Below, piece after piece: positions 1-9,254 of a stretch of DNA of 64,000 bases. Numbering within the stretch: the first letter of the stretch is position 1; each line of letters starts with the position of its first letter. A program made the position numbers and the translations under genes. This DNA is from Peribacillus frigoritolerans_B (GTDB lineage Bacteria > Bacillota > Bacilli > Bacillales > DSM-1321), in NCBI RefSeq assembly GCF_044762665.1, contig NZ_JBIWES010000012.1, positions 62,001 to 126,000 on the forward strand, given 5' to 3'. The notes beneath the pieces were generated by a model that searched no databases, had not been told where the DNA came from, and saw only the letters and a program-made list of their open reading frames with translations.

Positions 1-281
1 TAGTGAAATTCTGGTTCAGTCAGTTTTTCATTAAAGGTAATAATTAAATCGTGACCATCAAAGTACCATAAATCTTTTTCTTCTACATAAAAATTAATCT
101 CATTCATAGTTGTTGCGGCCGCTGCAGTTTCAGGTTCTTCTTGCATGATACCTAATGAAAAGCCGCTTTGGACGGTACTATGCCCGCCATATCTTACATA
201 AAAGCGTAAATAAGAGCCTTCTTGAAGCCCTAGCTCATCAATATACCACTTAGCTGCTTGATCGGAAATGGTCAGTTTCAT
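1..281 (-). CDS. yneR: HesB/YneR-type iron-sulfur-like protein (3' end at window edge)
   Basis: Reading leftwards from an ATG at 281, the frame stays open for 93 codons to the window edge, so the C-terminus is cut off or nearly complete; family members are about 95 residues. The protein starts MKLTISDQAAKWYIDELGL and has the acidic, aromatic-rich HesB/YneR fold pattern (YVRYGGHS, FYVEEKDLWYF). It lacks the cysteine ligands of true A-type iron-sulfur carriers, as is usual for the YneR branch. TAGGAAGGAG precedes the start. In B. subtilis yneR lies beside plsY, yneT and parEC, all found to the right here, which supports the assignment. Its biochemical role is not established. Confidence 0.82.
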   Translation of the reverse strand, partial: MKLTISDQAAKWYIDELGLQEGSYLRFYVRYGGHSTVQSGFSLGIMQEEPETAAAATTMNEINFYVEEKDLWYFDGHDLIITFNEKLTEPEFH

Positions 282-371
282 ACTAATTCTCCTTCCTAGA
301 GGTTCGTTATTTAAGTATAAAGTAATTATGAAGTAGATGCGAATAATGTGCGTTTAAGAAAGGAAACAACC

Positions 372-857
372 ATGGATATTATATATAATATTTGTTTCAT
401 AACTCGAAAAAGATCCAACGAAGTCGAAGTGTTGATGCTATTTCGCCAAAAGGATCCCAATAGGCATAAATGGAATGGTATAGGCGGGAAAATAGAAAAA
501 GGTGAAACCATCGATGAATCGATGGAACGGGAAATTCTTGAAGAAACTGGATTGAAAGTGAGGGGGATGACCTTTCGAGGGATCGTGACATGGAATGAAA
601 CGGGTGGAATGTATGTTTACAGAGCTGAAGATGCAGGGGGCGGGCTATCTGCCTGTGATGAAGGGGAACTTGCCTGGAAGCCATATCAATGGGTTATGGA
701 GGCAAATGAAGTTGTGTCCAACATAAAGTATTATCTAAAAGATATATTAGAGGATGAACCACCACTGGAATATGCCTGTACCTATGAAAATGAACAATTA
801 ATATCAGTCAAAAAGAAGCCTTTGCCTGATATGGCAAAAGAATTGACTTTCAATTGA
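372..857 (+). CDS. Nudix hydrolase, MutT / 8-oxo-dGTP diphosphatase type
   Basis: Protein of 161 residues. A complete Nudix box GX5EX7REUXEEXGU is visible at about residues 37-59 (GKIEKGE, then REILEETGL), giving the metal-binding helix that cleaves nucleoside diphosphates linked to another group. Length and the early box position match small cytosolic MutT-like enzymes that hydrolyse oxidised purine nucleotides. The frame opens earlier at 348, but AAAGGA sits about 6 bases before the ATG at 372, so that start is preferred. It is divergent from the HesB-like gene with about 90 bases between, and a hairpin follows the stop. The substrate cannot be fixed from sequence. Confidence 0.85.
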   Translation: MDIIYNICFITRKRSNEVEVLMLFRQKDPNRHKWNGIGGKIEKGETIDESMEREILEETGLKVRGMTFRGIVTWNETGGMYVYRAEDAGGGLSACDEGELAWKPYQWVMEANEVVSNIKYYLKDILEDEPPLEYACTYENEQLISVKKKPLPDMAKELTFN

Positions 858-888
858 AAACCGCCCATGTGCGGTTTTTTTGCTTTTT
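857..888 (+). terminator. Rho-independent terminator after the Nudix gene
   Basis: The stem AACCGC / GCGGTT with a short loop is followed by a run of T (two T tracts to 890), immediately after the Nudix stop codon. Confidence 0.85.
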
Positions 889-1004
889 TTGATTCCTAAG
901 CTAAGCTATATCACAAAGTCGAAATTATATATTGTGAATGGAATGCCATCTGATTAATTTCCTTATAAAGCGGGAGCTGCTGATTAGCGGAAATCGGAGC
1001 AGGT

Positions 1005-1180
1005 AAAAGGGAGTACGGCAAAGCTGTTGCTTTCATTATTGGCTCAAAAGCATATGTATGGGTATGAGATGCAATCAGCGCAACAGTGTGATGCTGATTT
1101 ACTTTATAAAGGCATGTTATATCCAGAAATGTAATGGAATACCTTTCAAGATGTAATCCGTAAGGTCGTTCGTACACATA
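1005..1180 (+). pseudogene. PadR-family regulator remnant
   Basis: One frame around 1018-1134 reads AKLLLSLLAQKHMYGYEM, then LLYKGMLYPEM and a stop. This matches the start of PadR winged-helix regulators (leucine-rich helix, GYEL-type turn, then the GTLYP recognition-helix segment), but it lacks a good start and breaks off after about 38 residues. No intact frame continues it. It looks like a decayed gene fragment; homology is by eye only. Confidence 0.4.
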
Positions 1181-1190
1181 TGACACACAA

Positions 1191-1220
1191 AAAATAGCTG
1201 CAGATTCCTGCAGCTATTTT
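1191..1220. terminator. Perfect 13-bp hairpin at the yycC 3' end
   Basis: AAAATAGCTGCAG at 1191-1203 and its exact complement at 1208-1220 flank a 4-base loop. Read on the minus strand the hairpin contains the yycC stop codon and ends in a T-rich tract, so it probably terminates yycC. Confidence 0.7.
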
Positions 1221-1363
1221 GTATTGTCTTTTTCTTTTGCTTCAGCCTCGGCAAGCTTTCTCAGCAAAACTGGTGTAGGCATATGCATGATTTGCTCTAA
1301 AGGCAAGTTTAGTGACTTGGATAACTTTAAAGCGGTTTCCGGTGATATTTGCAATGGCTTCAT
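1214..1363 (-). CDS. yycC: YycC-family small protein
   Basis: A 49-residue frame beginning MKPLQISPETALKLSKSLNL, continuing PLEQIMHMPTPVLLRKLAE and ending EKDNTK. It matches the pattern of the conserved Bacillus YycC protein (about 46 residues: the PLQISPETA start and the central QIMHMP). AGGAG lies 8-9 bases before the ATG at 1363. The stop codon is embedded in a perfect terminator hairpin. Function is unknown; the first half reads like a small helical binding motif. It is a lone gene, not in an operon. Confidence 0.85.
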   Translation of the reverse strand: MKPLQISPETALKLSKSLNLPLEQIMHMPTPVLLRKLAEAEAKEKDNTK

Positions 1364-1676
1364 GGCACTTTCTCCTATCGATACGTAATAGCTAGTTCCA
1401 GTGTAGCCTCTGTTCTACAATAATTCAATCCTTACTTGTTAAACAAAATTCAAACTATTCTCTCAATTGAAAGTTAATAGAAATAATTTAGGTCCTTTCA
1501 CCTTGACAAAGGAATTGTATTGAGGCCGGAATAAAAAAAATTATAGTCTAAATGAATCATTTATTTTGAAGTTAATCTGATTTACTTTCAATTAAATGGA
1601 TAAAAATGATCATGTTTCCTTGTTGGTATATCTTGGATTAACATTGTCGTGATTTACAAATCAGGGGGGAGTGGAT
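1364..1676. other. Intergenic region, nothing firm
   Basis: About 310 AT-rich bases between yycC and the HemAT remnant. It must hold the yycC promoter (minus strand). A TTGACA occurs at 1503 but has no -10 box at proper spacing. No RNA gene or repeat was recognised. Confidence 0.5.
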
Positions 1677-2793
1677 ATGGGGATTTTCATAAAAGTGAAG
1701 GCGAAAAAAGCAAACTGGTTTCAAAAAGCAAAAGAAACAGATTGCATATTGGATATAAGCAGTGAACAGGTGAAACTTCAGGTTAATATCATCGATAAAA
1801 CCGAATTCGATTTAGAGCTGATCCATGCTTTTAGAGAGGCAATCTAACCCCAAATCGAGAGAGTTGTTGATGCCTTTTATCCAACGGTTCTCCAGGTTCC
1901 TGAATTGAAAGGGATTATCACGGCGTGACAGCACAGTGGGAAAATGGAGGAAAACGTTAATTACTCATATGTTATCTTTATTCAATGGTGTGATTTACGA
2001 TGATTTTGTTGAATTGCGGACAAAGGTGGCGAAGACTCATTATCGTATTGGCTTACAGTCGCGGCGGTATTCATCCGCTTTTCAAAATGTACAGAATCAC
2101 TTGTAAAGAATTCCTTTGAACAAACCAAGAATGAAGATGAGCAGCGGGCATTAATATCTACGATAGGAAAAATGCTCAATATAGAACAGCAATTAGTCCC
2201 TTGAGGAAGTATGAAGTGGAAAATTTAAAAGCTAGGCAAATCAATATAAAGAAATAAAAGAGGAAGTGAAAAGGAAAATAGTGAAGAAGTCTTGTATTTA
2301 AGTGAAGAACGGATGCTTCCGTTAAGCAATTGATAGAAAACGGGCAATTTGTCAAAATACAGATCGCAACGAAGAGGGGCAGAATCGTATGCAGATCTTA
2401 ACGGAAAAGGTACAAAACCTTGTTAATTTCATGAAAAATGTTGATGAAAAAATCGTTTTATTAAACAAACCTTTCTTAAACATCACCGAGTGTATTAAGC
2501 TTGTACAGGGAATGGCCGAACAGACAAATTTACCATCATTGAACTCAGCCATCGAGGCAGCACGGGCAGGTGAACATGGTAATGGATTTGCGGTTGTTTC
2601 GAATGAGGTCAGGAAACTTGCAGAACAGTCTAAAAAGTCGATAGCTGAAATAGATGCAATCGTGCAATCATCAAATGAATATATGAAAGATGTTGTTGAT
2701 TCTGTCCTAAGGTTCAAGGAAGTGGTTCAAGCAGGCGAGAAGGAATCGGAGTTAACGGAAAATTCCTTCAATGAAATAATCGGAGTCATGTAG
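1677..2793 (+). pseudogene. HemAT-type globin-coupled chemotaxis transducer, multiply broken
   Basis: Pieces of a haem-based oxygen-sensor transducer are scattered over the three plus frames. A 56-codon frame at 1677-1847 (strong GGGGGGAG site) ends at a stop; then QIERVVDAFYPTV; then a globin-like segment around 1987-2106 reading YDDFVELRTKVAKTHYRIGL with the candidate proximal histidine. The frame from 2389 carries the cytoplasmic signalling tip (AEQTNLPSLNSAIEAARAGEHG, split here by memory of the family as AEQTN and EAARAGEHG) but stops at 2793, before the family's usual C-terminal adaptation helix. At least four stops or frameshifts separate the parts, so no functional protein is expected. 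The tip also has small departures from the usual highly conserved sequence. Confidence 0.78.
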
Positions 2794-2802
2794 AAAGTAA
2801 AA

Positions 2803-2830
2803 TAGGCCCATATATACGGGCCTGTTTTCA
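2803..2830. terminator. Bidirectional terminator between the HemAT remnant and plsY
   Basis: The stem AGGCCC (2804-2809) / GGGCCT (2818-2823) is followed by TGTTTT on the plus strand, and by A/T-rich sequence on the minus strand where it lies just past the plsY stop. Confidence 0.65.
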
Positions 2831-2847
2831 CTTGGATATGGTGTGTT

Positions 2848-3435
2848 TTACAACCATTTTACTTTAGGTTCAGTTTTATCGATAATCCGCTTGATGTTTG
2901 CGCGATGCCGGTAAAAAATGAAAATCGTTATTATACCGATTACAATAATGAGCGCTATATCACCAGTATGAAACACTAAACTGTAGATGAGAGCAAGTAA
3001 ACAAGCAATCATGGAAGAAAGCGAGACATATTTGGATATGTATAAGGATATGAAGAATATGAAAACGGCGAAAACGAAAAACAATGGTTCATATGCAAGA
3101 ATGACACCAGCAGAAGTCGCCACAGCTTTACCGCCCCGAAAGTTTGCGAAAATGGGAAACATATGACCGATGACCGCAAAAACTCCGGCTAGCAATGGAT
3201 TCATACCCACGCCTAGCATATCCGGCAGAAAAGTTGCTAGGGTACCCTTAAGAATATCCATTATAGTAACGGTTAGTCCTGCCTTGACACCAAGTGTCCT
3301 GAAGGTATTTGTCCCGCCTAGATTTTTACTGCCATGCTCCCGGATGTCGATTTTGTAAAATGTTTTACCGATTATTAAACCGGAAGGAATCGAACCGATC
3401 AGGTAGGCAGCCAGTATAGTGATAAATGTAAGCAT
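2848..3435 (-). CDS. plsY: Acyl-phosphate:glycerol-3-phosphate acyltransferase PlsY
   Basis: Integral membrane protein of 195 residues, the usual PlsY length, which transfers the acyl chain from acyl-phosphate to glycerol-3-phosphate to make lysophosphatidate, the first step of phospholipid synthesis. The three PlsY loop motifs are visible: GSIPSGLIIGK at about 13-23; GSKNLGGTN (SxNxGxTN type) at 36-44 with DILKG downstream; and GHMFPIFANFRGGKAVAT at about 90-107. About five hydrophobic segments alternate with these, and the C-terminus is basic (RHRANIKR). It stands divergent to yneT-parE-parC, as in B. subtilis (yneS). Confidence 0.95.
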   Translation of the reverse strand: MLTFITILAAYLIGSIPSGLIIGKTFYKIDIREHGSKNLGGTNTFRTLGVKAGLTVTIMDILKGTLATFLPDMLGVGMNPLLAGVFAVIGHMFPIFANFRGGKAVATSAGVILAYEPLFFVFAVFIFFISLYISKYVSLSSMIACLLALIYSLVFHTGDIALIIVIGIITIFIFYRHRANIKRIIDKTEPKVKWL

Positions 3436-3925
3436 TCTATTACCCTTTCTTTAAGAAAAATCTTCTTTTTTTATCACGTTTAAGGGTGATTGTTCCCTTT
3501 TTCAAAAATAAACGTGTAGAAATAGCTAAAAACAGCCCTAAAATACCTGTTAAGCTTCTCTTATTGTAACATTTTCGTGACAAAATGGTACGGCTGTCCA
3601 AAAAAAATCCACTAAAAAAATGAATTTTCCTTGATGTACTTACATCTTATGATATACGTTAAGTTGATGAACGGTAATAGGTTTAGGCTTCCTTATTTTC
3701 GTAAATATAAAATGAAGGATGCCTACTTGTATAAATTGTTACAATACGTGGTAGTCTGTATGAACATAAGAAAGTTAAGTGAGTCATGCCTTTTCGAAAC
3801 TTATTCTTTCTTGTATAATGGTTTTTCTTAATAATGGTAATAAACAGCTTTTCTCTGTAAAATACCTTTGTTAGGAATACTCTTTATTCAAATATTACAT
3901 TTTATTATAAAGGGGTTTGAAAAGA
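3436..3925. other. Intergenic region between plsY and yneT
   Basis: About 490 AT-rich bases holding the divergent plsY and yneT promoters. TATAAT at 3814-3819 is a candidate -10 for rightward transcription, but its -35 is poor. A 66-codon frame at 3631-3831 has no ribosome site and no recognisable family, so it is not called. Confidence 0.4.
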
Positions 3926-4336
3926 ATGATAGAAAATCCAAGCAGAGAAGAAATGGGAAAGATGTTGAAAAAATCGAAGCGCATCGCTGTCGTTGGTTTA
4001 TCCAATAACCCTGAGCGCACTTCTTATATGGTATCGAAGGCCATGCAGGATAGCGGATATGAAATCATCCCGGTAAACCCTGCCGTATCCGAAGTGCTGG
4101 GTGTAAAGGCAGTTAAAGCCCTGAAAGATATTGAAGGGCACGTCGATATCGTCAATGTTTTCCGCCGTTCAGAGTTCCTTCCGGAGATAGCCAAGGAATT
4201 TGCAGAAATCGATGCAGATATCTTTTGGGCGCAGCTAGGGGTGGAAAATGAAGAAGCATATAATTTTTTGAAAGAAAAAGGATATACTGTCATCATGAAT
4301 CGATGTATAAAAGTCGAACACGCCCTTACTAAGTAA
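3926..4336 (+). CDS. yneT: CoA-binding Rossmann-fold protein (YneT type)
   Basis: Protein of 136 residues resembling the CoA-binding domain of succinyl-CoA synthetase alpha. The dinucleotide-type motif RIAVVGLSNNPERTSYMV lies at about 18-35; VNPAVSEVLGVKA and DIVNVFRRSEFLPEI follow, and the end reads VIMNRCIKVEH. The in-frame TTG at 3917 touches the AAAGGGG site, whereas ATG 3926 lies 10 bases behind it, so ATG 3926 is chosen. Such proteins bind CoA or nucleotides, but their cellular role is not settled. The gene is monocistronic, with a strong terminator, upstream of parE as in B. subtilis. Confidence 0.88.
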   Translation: MIENPSREEMGKMLKKSKRIAVVGLSNNPERTSYMVSKAMQDSGYEIIPVNPAVSEVLGVKAVKALKDIEGHVDIVNVFRRSEFLPEIAKEFAEIDADIFWAQLGVENEEAYNFLKEKGYTVIMNRCIKVEHALTK

Positions 4337-4340
4337 AATG

Positions 4341-4366
4341 AAGAGCGGAACTTCCGCTCTTTTTTT
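4341..4366 (+). terminator. Terminator after yneT
   Basis: AAGAGCGGA / TCCGCTCTT stem (9 bp, 3-base loop) with a following T7 tract. Confidence 0.92.
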
Positions 4367-4720
4367 AAGGTATCGCTGTCTCTCTTTGGGAAGAACTAAA
4401 AGGCGGCCATAGCAGGCATTGAGCGGTCGGGCAAATTTAGGCCGTTAAAGCTTAATTTGATTAAAATAATAAAAGTATATTTGCCAAATGAAAATTTACC
4501 GCTACAATTAGAATGGTAGCTATGATACGTTTTGTTCCACACAAATGTGCTAACGCTAATAAAAAGGACAAAAAAACAGAACACTTGTTCTTTGTTCGTG
4601 AAAGTATTATACTTGTTATAATGATATTAACGTATTAATGGATTTGTTAAGATAGTGAGTCATTTCATTGCAGTATGATTTGGCCCGGAAATTGTGTTTA
4701 GTAAGGAAAGGGGAATTTCT
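4367..4720 (+). promoter_or_regulatory. parE promoter region
   Basis: About 350 bases upstream of parE. A TATAAT stands near 4617, about 100 bases before the start, in the context TTGTTATAATGA. The upstream TTGTTC would need a 19-base spacer, so the -35 is weak or unusual. No operator or RNA structure was recognised in the rest. Confidence 0.4.
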
Positions 4721-6706
4721 GTGGCAAAGAAAGTAAAAACAATCGAGTACAATGATGATGCAATTCAGGTACTGGAAGGACTCGAAGCGGTCAGAAAACG
4801 TCCCGGTATGTATATCGGCAGTACTGATGCACGCGGACTTCATCATTTAGTGTATGAGATTGTAGATAACTCCGTAGATGAGGCTTTAGCTGGATATGGA
4901 GACCAAATTAGTGTGAAAATACATAAAGATAACAGTGTAAGTGTGTCCGATAAAGGGCGTGGAATGCCTATTGGCATGCATAAATTAGGTAAACCGACAC
5001 CTGAAGTAATTTTGACGATTCTTCATGCTGGAGGTAAATTTGGACAAGGCGGATATAAAACGAGTGGAGGCCTCCATGGAGTCGGTGCTTCGGTCGTTAA
5101 CGCGTTGTCTGAATGGCTTGTCGTGACAATCAAAAGGGACGGGTTCATTTACGAACAACGTTTTATCAATGGCGGAAAGCCAGAAACCACATTGGAGAAA
5201 ATCGGTAAAACCAATCAAGCCGGGACCAAAATCCACTTCAAGCCCGATCCTAAAATATTTTCAGTGACGACTTTTAATTATGAGATCCTATGTGAGCGTC
5301 TTCGAGAATCAGCTTTTCTTTTAAAAGGAATGAAGATAGAATTGACGGATGAGCGTAACGACCATAATGAAATTTTTCACTATGAAAATGGCATTGAAGC
5401 GTTTGTCGATTATTTAAATGAAGAGAAAGAGACACTTCATAGTGTAGTCAGCTTAGAAGGGGAACAAAATGGGATAGAAGTCGAACTCGCCTTTCAATTC
5501 AACGATGGTTATTCAGAAAATATTTTAAGCTTTGTGAATAACGTTCGTACAAAAGACGGAGGCACCCATGAGATTGGTGCCAAAACGGCCATGACACGGG
5601 CATTTAATGATTATGCCAGAAAAATGGGGCTATTAAAGGAAAAAGATAAAAACCTCGAAGGTACCGATATACGTGAAGGCTTGTCTTCAATCATTTCAGT
5701 GCGCATCCCTGAAGAACTTCTTCAATTCGAAGGACAAACCAAGAGCAAACTTGGAACCAGCGAAGCCCGTTCTGCAGTCGATTCCATCGTATCAGAGCAC
5801 CTAGCCTACTTTTTTGAAGAAGATCCAACCACGAGTACCCTATTGGTTAAAAAAGCGATTAAAGCGTTCCAGGCAAGGGAAGCGGCACGCAAAGCCCGAG
5901 AAGATGCAAGAAGCGGGAAGAAACGGAAAAAATCCGATGCCATCCTTTCTGGGAAATTAACACCAGCTCAATCGAAAAATCCCGAACGAAATGAATTGTA
6001 TCTTGTAGAAGGTGACTCTGCTGGGGGATCCGCTAAACAGGGGCGGGATCGCCGTTTCCAAGCAGTTCTTCCATTGCGGGGTAAAGTTATCAATACGGAA
6101 AAGGCAAAACTGGCGGATATTTTTAAAAACGAGGAAATAAATACGATTATCCATGCAATCGGCGGAGGTGTCGGAGCGGAGTTCAATACGCCGGATACTA
6201 ACTATGATAAAGTGATCATCATGACTGATGCCGATACGGATGGAGCCCATATCCAAGTATTGCTGCTGACTTTCTTTTACCGATATATGAAGCCGTTAAT
6301 AGAGTCAGGAAAGGTTTACATTGCCTTGCCCCCTTTATATAAAGTGAGTAAAGGGACAGGGAAGAAAGAAGTCATTGAATATGCTTGGAGCGACGAGGAA
6401 CTTCAGGAAGCGATAGACAAGGTGGGGAAAGGCTATATGATTCAGCGCTATAAAGGGCTGGGTGAGATGAATGCCGATCAATTATGGGATACCACCATGA
6501 ACCCGGAAACAAGGACATTGATACGTGTGAAGATCGATGATGGAGCACGTGCAGAAAGACGTGTGACAACTTTGATGGGAGATAAGGTTGAACCGCGTCG
6601 TAAGTGGATTGAAGCCAATGTCGCTTTTGGTCTCGAAGAGGAATCGAATATTTTAGATAATGAAAATATGTCGATTGAAGAGGAGGTCATTGACGATGGT
6701 ATTTGA
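4721..6706 (+). CDS. parE: DNA topoisomerase IV subunit B
   Basis: ATPase subunit of topoisomerase IV, which decatenates and relaxes daughter chromosomes; 661 residues. The N-terminal GHKL ATPase shows EIVDNSVDEALAG, GRGMPIG and GLHGVGASVVNALS. The TOPRIM domain shows EGDSAGGSAKQGRDR and DADTDGAH, and RYKGLGEMN is near the end. The frame opens at GTG 4694, but AGGAAAGGGG lies 8 bases before GTG 4721, giving the expected N-terminus M-AKKVKTIEYNDDAIQVLEG. It overlaps parC by 11 bases, so the two are translationally coupled. Distinguished from gyrB by its parC neighbour and by the absence of recF and gyrA. Confidence 0.97.
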   Translation: MAKKVKTIEYNDDAIQVLEGLEAVRKRPGMYIGSTDARGLHHLVYEIVDNSVDEALAGYGDQISVKIHKDNSVSVSDKGRGMPIGMHKLGKPTPEVILTILHAGGKFGQGGYKTSGGLHGVGASVVNALSEWLVVTIKRDGFIYEQRFINGGKPETTLEKIGKTNQAGTKIHFKPDPKIFSVTTFNYEILCERLRESAFLLKGMKIELTDERNDHNEIFHYENGIEAFVDYLNEEKETLHSVVSLEGEQNGIEVELAFQFNDGYSENILSFVNNVRTKDGGTHEIGAKTAMTRAFNDYARKMGLLKEKDKNLEGTDIREGLSSIISVRIPEELLQFEGQTKSKLGTSEARSAVDSIVSEHLAYFFEEDPTTSTLLVKKAIKAFQAREAARKAREDARSGKKRKKSDAILSGKLTPAQSKNPERNELYLVEGDSAGGSAKQGRDRRFQAVLPLRGKVINTEKAKLADIFKNEEINTIIHAIGGGVGAEFNTPDTNYDKVIIMTDADTDGAHIQVLLLTFFYRYMKPLIESGKVYIALPPLYKVSKGTGKKEVIEYAWSDEELQEAIDKVGKGYMIQRYKGLGEMNADQLWDTTMNPETRTLIRVKIDDGARAERRVTTLMGDKVEPRRKWIEANVAFGLEEESNILDNENMSIEEEVIDDGI

Positions 6707-9140
6707 AGAAACGTTTCGGGATTTGCCGCTTGAAGAGGTAATTGGTGACCGCTTCGGCCGTTATAGTAAATATATTATTCAAGATCGGGCACTTCCAGAT
6801 GCAAGGGACGGCTTAAAACCGGTTCAGCGCAGGATATTGTATGCGATGCATGTCGAAGGAAATACTCAGGAAAAAGGCTTTAGGAAATCCGCAAAAACGG
6901 TCGGTAATGTAATCGGTAATTATCACCCTCACGGAGATTCATCCGTTTATGAGGCAATGGTTAGGATGAGCCAAGACTGGAAGCTGCGGAAGGTCATGGT
7001 CCAAATGCACGGAAACAATGGTAGCATTGATGGTGATCCGCCTGCTGCGATGCGGTATACGGAAGCAAGGCTTTCATCGATTGCCTCCGAGATGCTGCGG
7101 GATATTGAAAAAAGGACGGTCGATTTTGTACCGAACTTTGATGATACTTCAGAAGAGCCCATTGTATTGCCTGCAATGTTCCCTAACCTGCTTGTAAACG
7201 GCTCTACGGGAATTTCAGCCGGCTATGCCACTGAAATCCCGCCGCATCAACTAGGTGAAGTCATTGACGCTGCCATTATGCGAATCGATAAGCCGGAAGC
7301 GACAGTCGCTGATTTAATGACTGTCATTAAAGGGCCGGATTTTCCTACTGGCGGTATCATCCAAGGTATTGAAGGCATTCGTAAGGCCTATGAAACAGGT
7401 AAAGGGAAAATAATCATTCGCGGGTTGGCGGAAGTGGAAACGATTCGGGGCGGCAAACAGCAAATCGTCATCACTGAAATCCCATATGAAGTCAATAAAG
7501 CAAACCTTGTTAAGAAAATGGATGAATTCCGTCTAGACCGGAAAGTGGAAGGTATCGCTGAAGTAAGGGATGAGACCGACCGTACAGGACTGCGCATTGT
7601 CATCGAACTGAAAAAAGAAGCAGATGCAAATGGAGTCCTGCATTATTTATACAAAAATTCCGATCTTCAGATTGCATACAATTTCAATATGGTTGCGATT
7701 TATAAAAAACGGCCAACATTGATGAGCCTGCCTAAAATGCTCGATGCTTATATCGAACACCGTAAAGAGGTAATCGTGAACCGTTCGCGTTATGAGCTGC
7801 AAAAGGCACATGACAGGGCACATATCGTCGATGGGTTAGTGAAAGCTTTATCTATATTAGATGAAGTCATCGCTGTCATCCGGGCATCTAAAGACAAACG
7901 GAACGCTAAAGATAACCTCATAGCTAAATTCGCTTTCACAGAAGCGCAAGCTGAAGCCATTGTCTCCTTGCAGTTATATAGGCTGACAAATACGGATATT
8001 ACAGCACTTGAAGCAGAGGCAGCGGAATTGAAGAACAAAATTGAGGAATTGACAAAGATTCTTGGCAGTGAAAAAGTTCTTCTTCAAGTAATTAAAAAAG
8101 AACTTCGATTCATTAAAAAGGGCTTTGATGACGGACGGCGTTCTAAAATCGAAAAAGAAATTGAAGAAATCAAAATAAATCTTGAAGTCTTGATTGCGAG
8201 TGAAGACGTGATGGTTACCGTGACGAAAGAAGGCTATGTCAAACGGACATCGTTACGATCTTATGCAGCATCAGGAGGTCTTGATTTTGGCATGAAGGAT
8301 TCCGATCGCCTACTCCAGAGGCTGGAGATGAATACAACAGATGTCCTGTTGCTGTTCACATCCAAAGGGAACTACCTCTATTGTCCAGTCCATCAGCTTC
8401 CTGATATTCGCTGGAAGGAAACCGGTCAGCATATCGCGAACATCATTCCGATTGACAGGGAAGAACAAATCATAAAAGCGATTCCAATCAAAGATTTTAC
8501 CATGCCGGAATTCTTAGTGTTCATCACGAAAAATGGTATGGTGAAAAAGACAGAATTGGCTTCCTATAAAGCCCAGCGTCATTCAAAACCGCTGGTTGGT
8601 GTCAATTTAAAAGGTGATGATGAACTGGTCGATGTCCATCATACCGATGGACAGGCTGACCTTTTCCTAGTCACTCATAACGGCTATGGTTTATGGTTTG
8701 ATGAAGAAGAAGTAAGTGTTGTCGGTGTCCGGGCAGCAGGAGTCAAAGGGATTAATTTAAAAGAAGATGACTATGTCATTGGCGGAAAGGTTTTGGCCAA
8801 GGATAGTAAAGAATCGATCTTTATCGTTACACAGCGCGGGGCCATAAAGAAAATGAAATTAACCGAGTTTGAAAAAACGAGCCGGGCAAAACGCGGTGTC
8901 GTGGTCTTGAGGGAATTGAAATCGAATCCTCATAGGGTCATTGGTTTCGATATCATTAACAAAACCGACAGTCTATTCATTCTTTCCGAAAAGGGAACCA
9001 TTGAAACGGTTCATGCCGCTTCATTAAAAAATCATGATCGATATACGAATGGATCATTTATTTTTGATGAAACGGTTAGTGGAAAAGCGAAAGAATTATG
9101 GAAAATATCATTGGAAGATGACACCGCCATAGAGCAGTGA
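6696..9140 (+). CDS. parC: DNA topoisomerase IV subunit A
   Basis: Breakage-reunion subunit of topoisomerase IV; 814 residues. Key parts are DGLKPVQRRILYAM at the N-terminus, HPHGDSSVYEAMVRM at about 77-91 (the quinolone-determining segment, with wild-type Ser and Glu at the E. coli 80/84 equivalents) and AMRYTEARLS with the catalytic tyrosine at about 120. A coiled-coil region (ELKNKIEELTKIL) and a C-terminal beta-pinwheel of about 300 residues follow. No GyrA box (QRRGGKG) is seen in the pinwheel, which separates it from GyrA. AGGAGG lies 9 bases before ATG 6696, inside the parE end; the frame opens earlier at 6660 but without a site. Confidence 0.97.
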   Translation: MVFEETFRDLPLEEVIGDRFGRYSKYIIQDRALPDARDGLKPVQRRILYAMHVEGNTQEKGFRKSAKTVGNVIGNYHPHGDSSVYEAMVRMSQDWKLRKVMVQMHGNNGSIDGDPPAAMRYTEARLSSIASEMLRDIEKRTVDFVPNFDDTSEEPIVLPAMFPNLLVNGSTGISAGYATEIPPHQLGEVIDAAIMRIDKPEATVADLMTVIKGPDFPTGGIIQGIEGIRKAYETGKGKIIIRGLAEVETIRGGKQQIVITEIPYEVNKANLVKKMDEFRLDRKVEGIAEVRDETDRTGLRIVIELKKEADANGVLHYLYKNSDLQIAYNFNMVAIYKKRPTLMSLPKMLDAYIEHRKEVIVNRSRYELQKAHDRAHIVDGLVKALSILDEVIAVIRASKDKRNAKDNLIAKFAFTEAQAEAIVSLQLYRLTNTDITALEAEAAELKNKIEELTKILGSEKVLLQVIKKELRFIKKGFDDGRRSKIEKEIEEIKINLEVLIASEDVMVTVTKEGYVKRTSLRSYAASGGLDFGMKDSDRLLQRLEMNTTDVLLLFTSKGNYLYCPVHQLPDIRWKETGQHIANIIPIDREEQIIKAIPIKDFTMPEFLVFITKNGMVKKTELASYKAQRHSKPLVGVNLKGDDELVDVHHTDGQADLFLVTHNGYGLWFDEEEVSVVGVRAAGVKGINLKEDDYVIGGKVLAKDSKESIFIVTQRGAIKKMKLTEFEKTSRAKRGVVVLRELKSNPHRVIGFDIINKTDSLFILSEKGTIETVHAASLKNHDRYTNGSFIFDETVSGKAKELWKISLEDDTAIEQ

Positions 9141-9150
9141 ATCATTTTTT

Positions 9151-9192
9151 AAAACGGGATGCTGACCTTGATCAGCATCCCGTTTTATTTTA
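9151..9192 (+). terminator. parEC terminator
   Basis: A perfect 15-bp stem (9151-9165 with 9172-9186, loop CCTTGA) is followed by a T-rich tract. Confidence 0.92.
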
Positions 9193-9254
9193 CCGAAAAT
9201 GATCAGTTATATCGACATGCCAGCACTATAGTTTGAGTCCTTTTATGAAAGCAA

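Noticed and set aside
911..1186. 91-codon minus-strand frame
   Set aside because: No ribosome site or family; it is antisense to the PadR-like remnant.
3470..3560. Search for a riboswitch upstream of plsY
   Set aside because: No conserved aptamer pattern; only AT-rich sequence with weak hairpins.
3631..3831. 66-codon plus-strand frame between plsY and yneT
   Set aside because: No ribosome site, AT-driven composition, no recognisable family.
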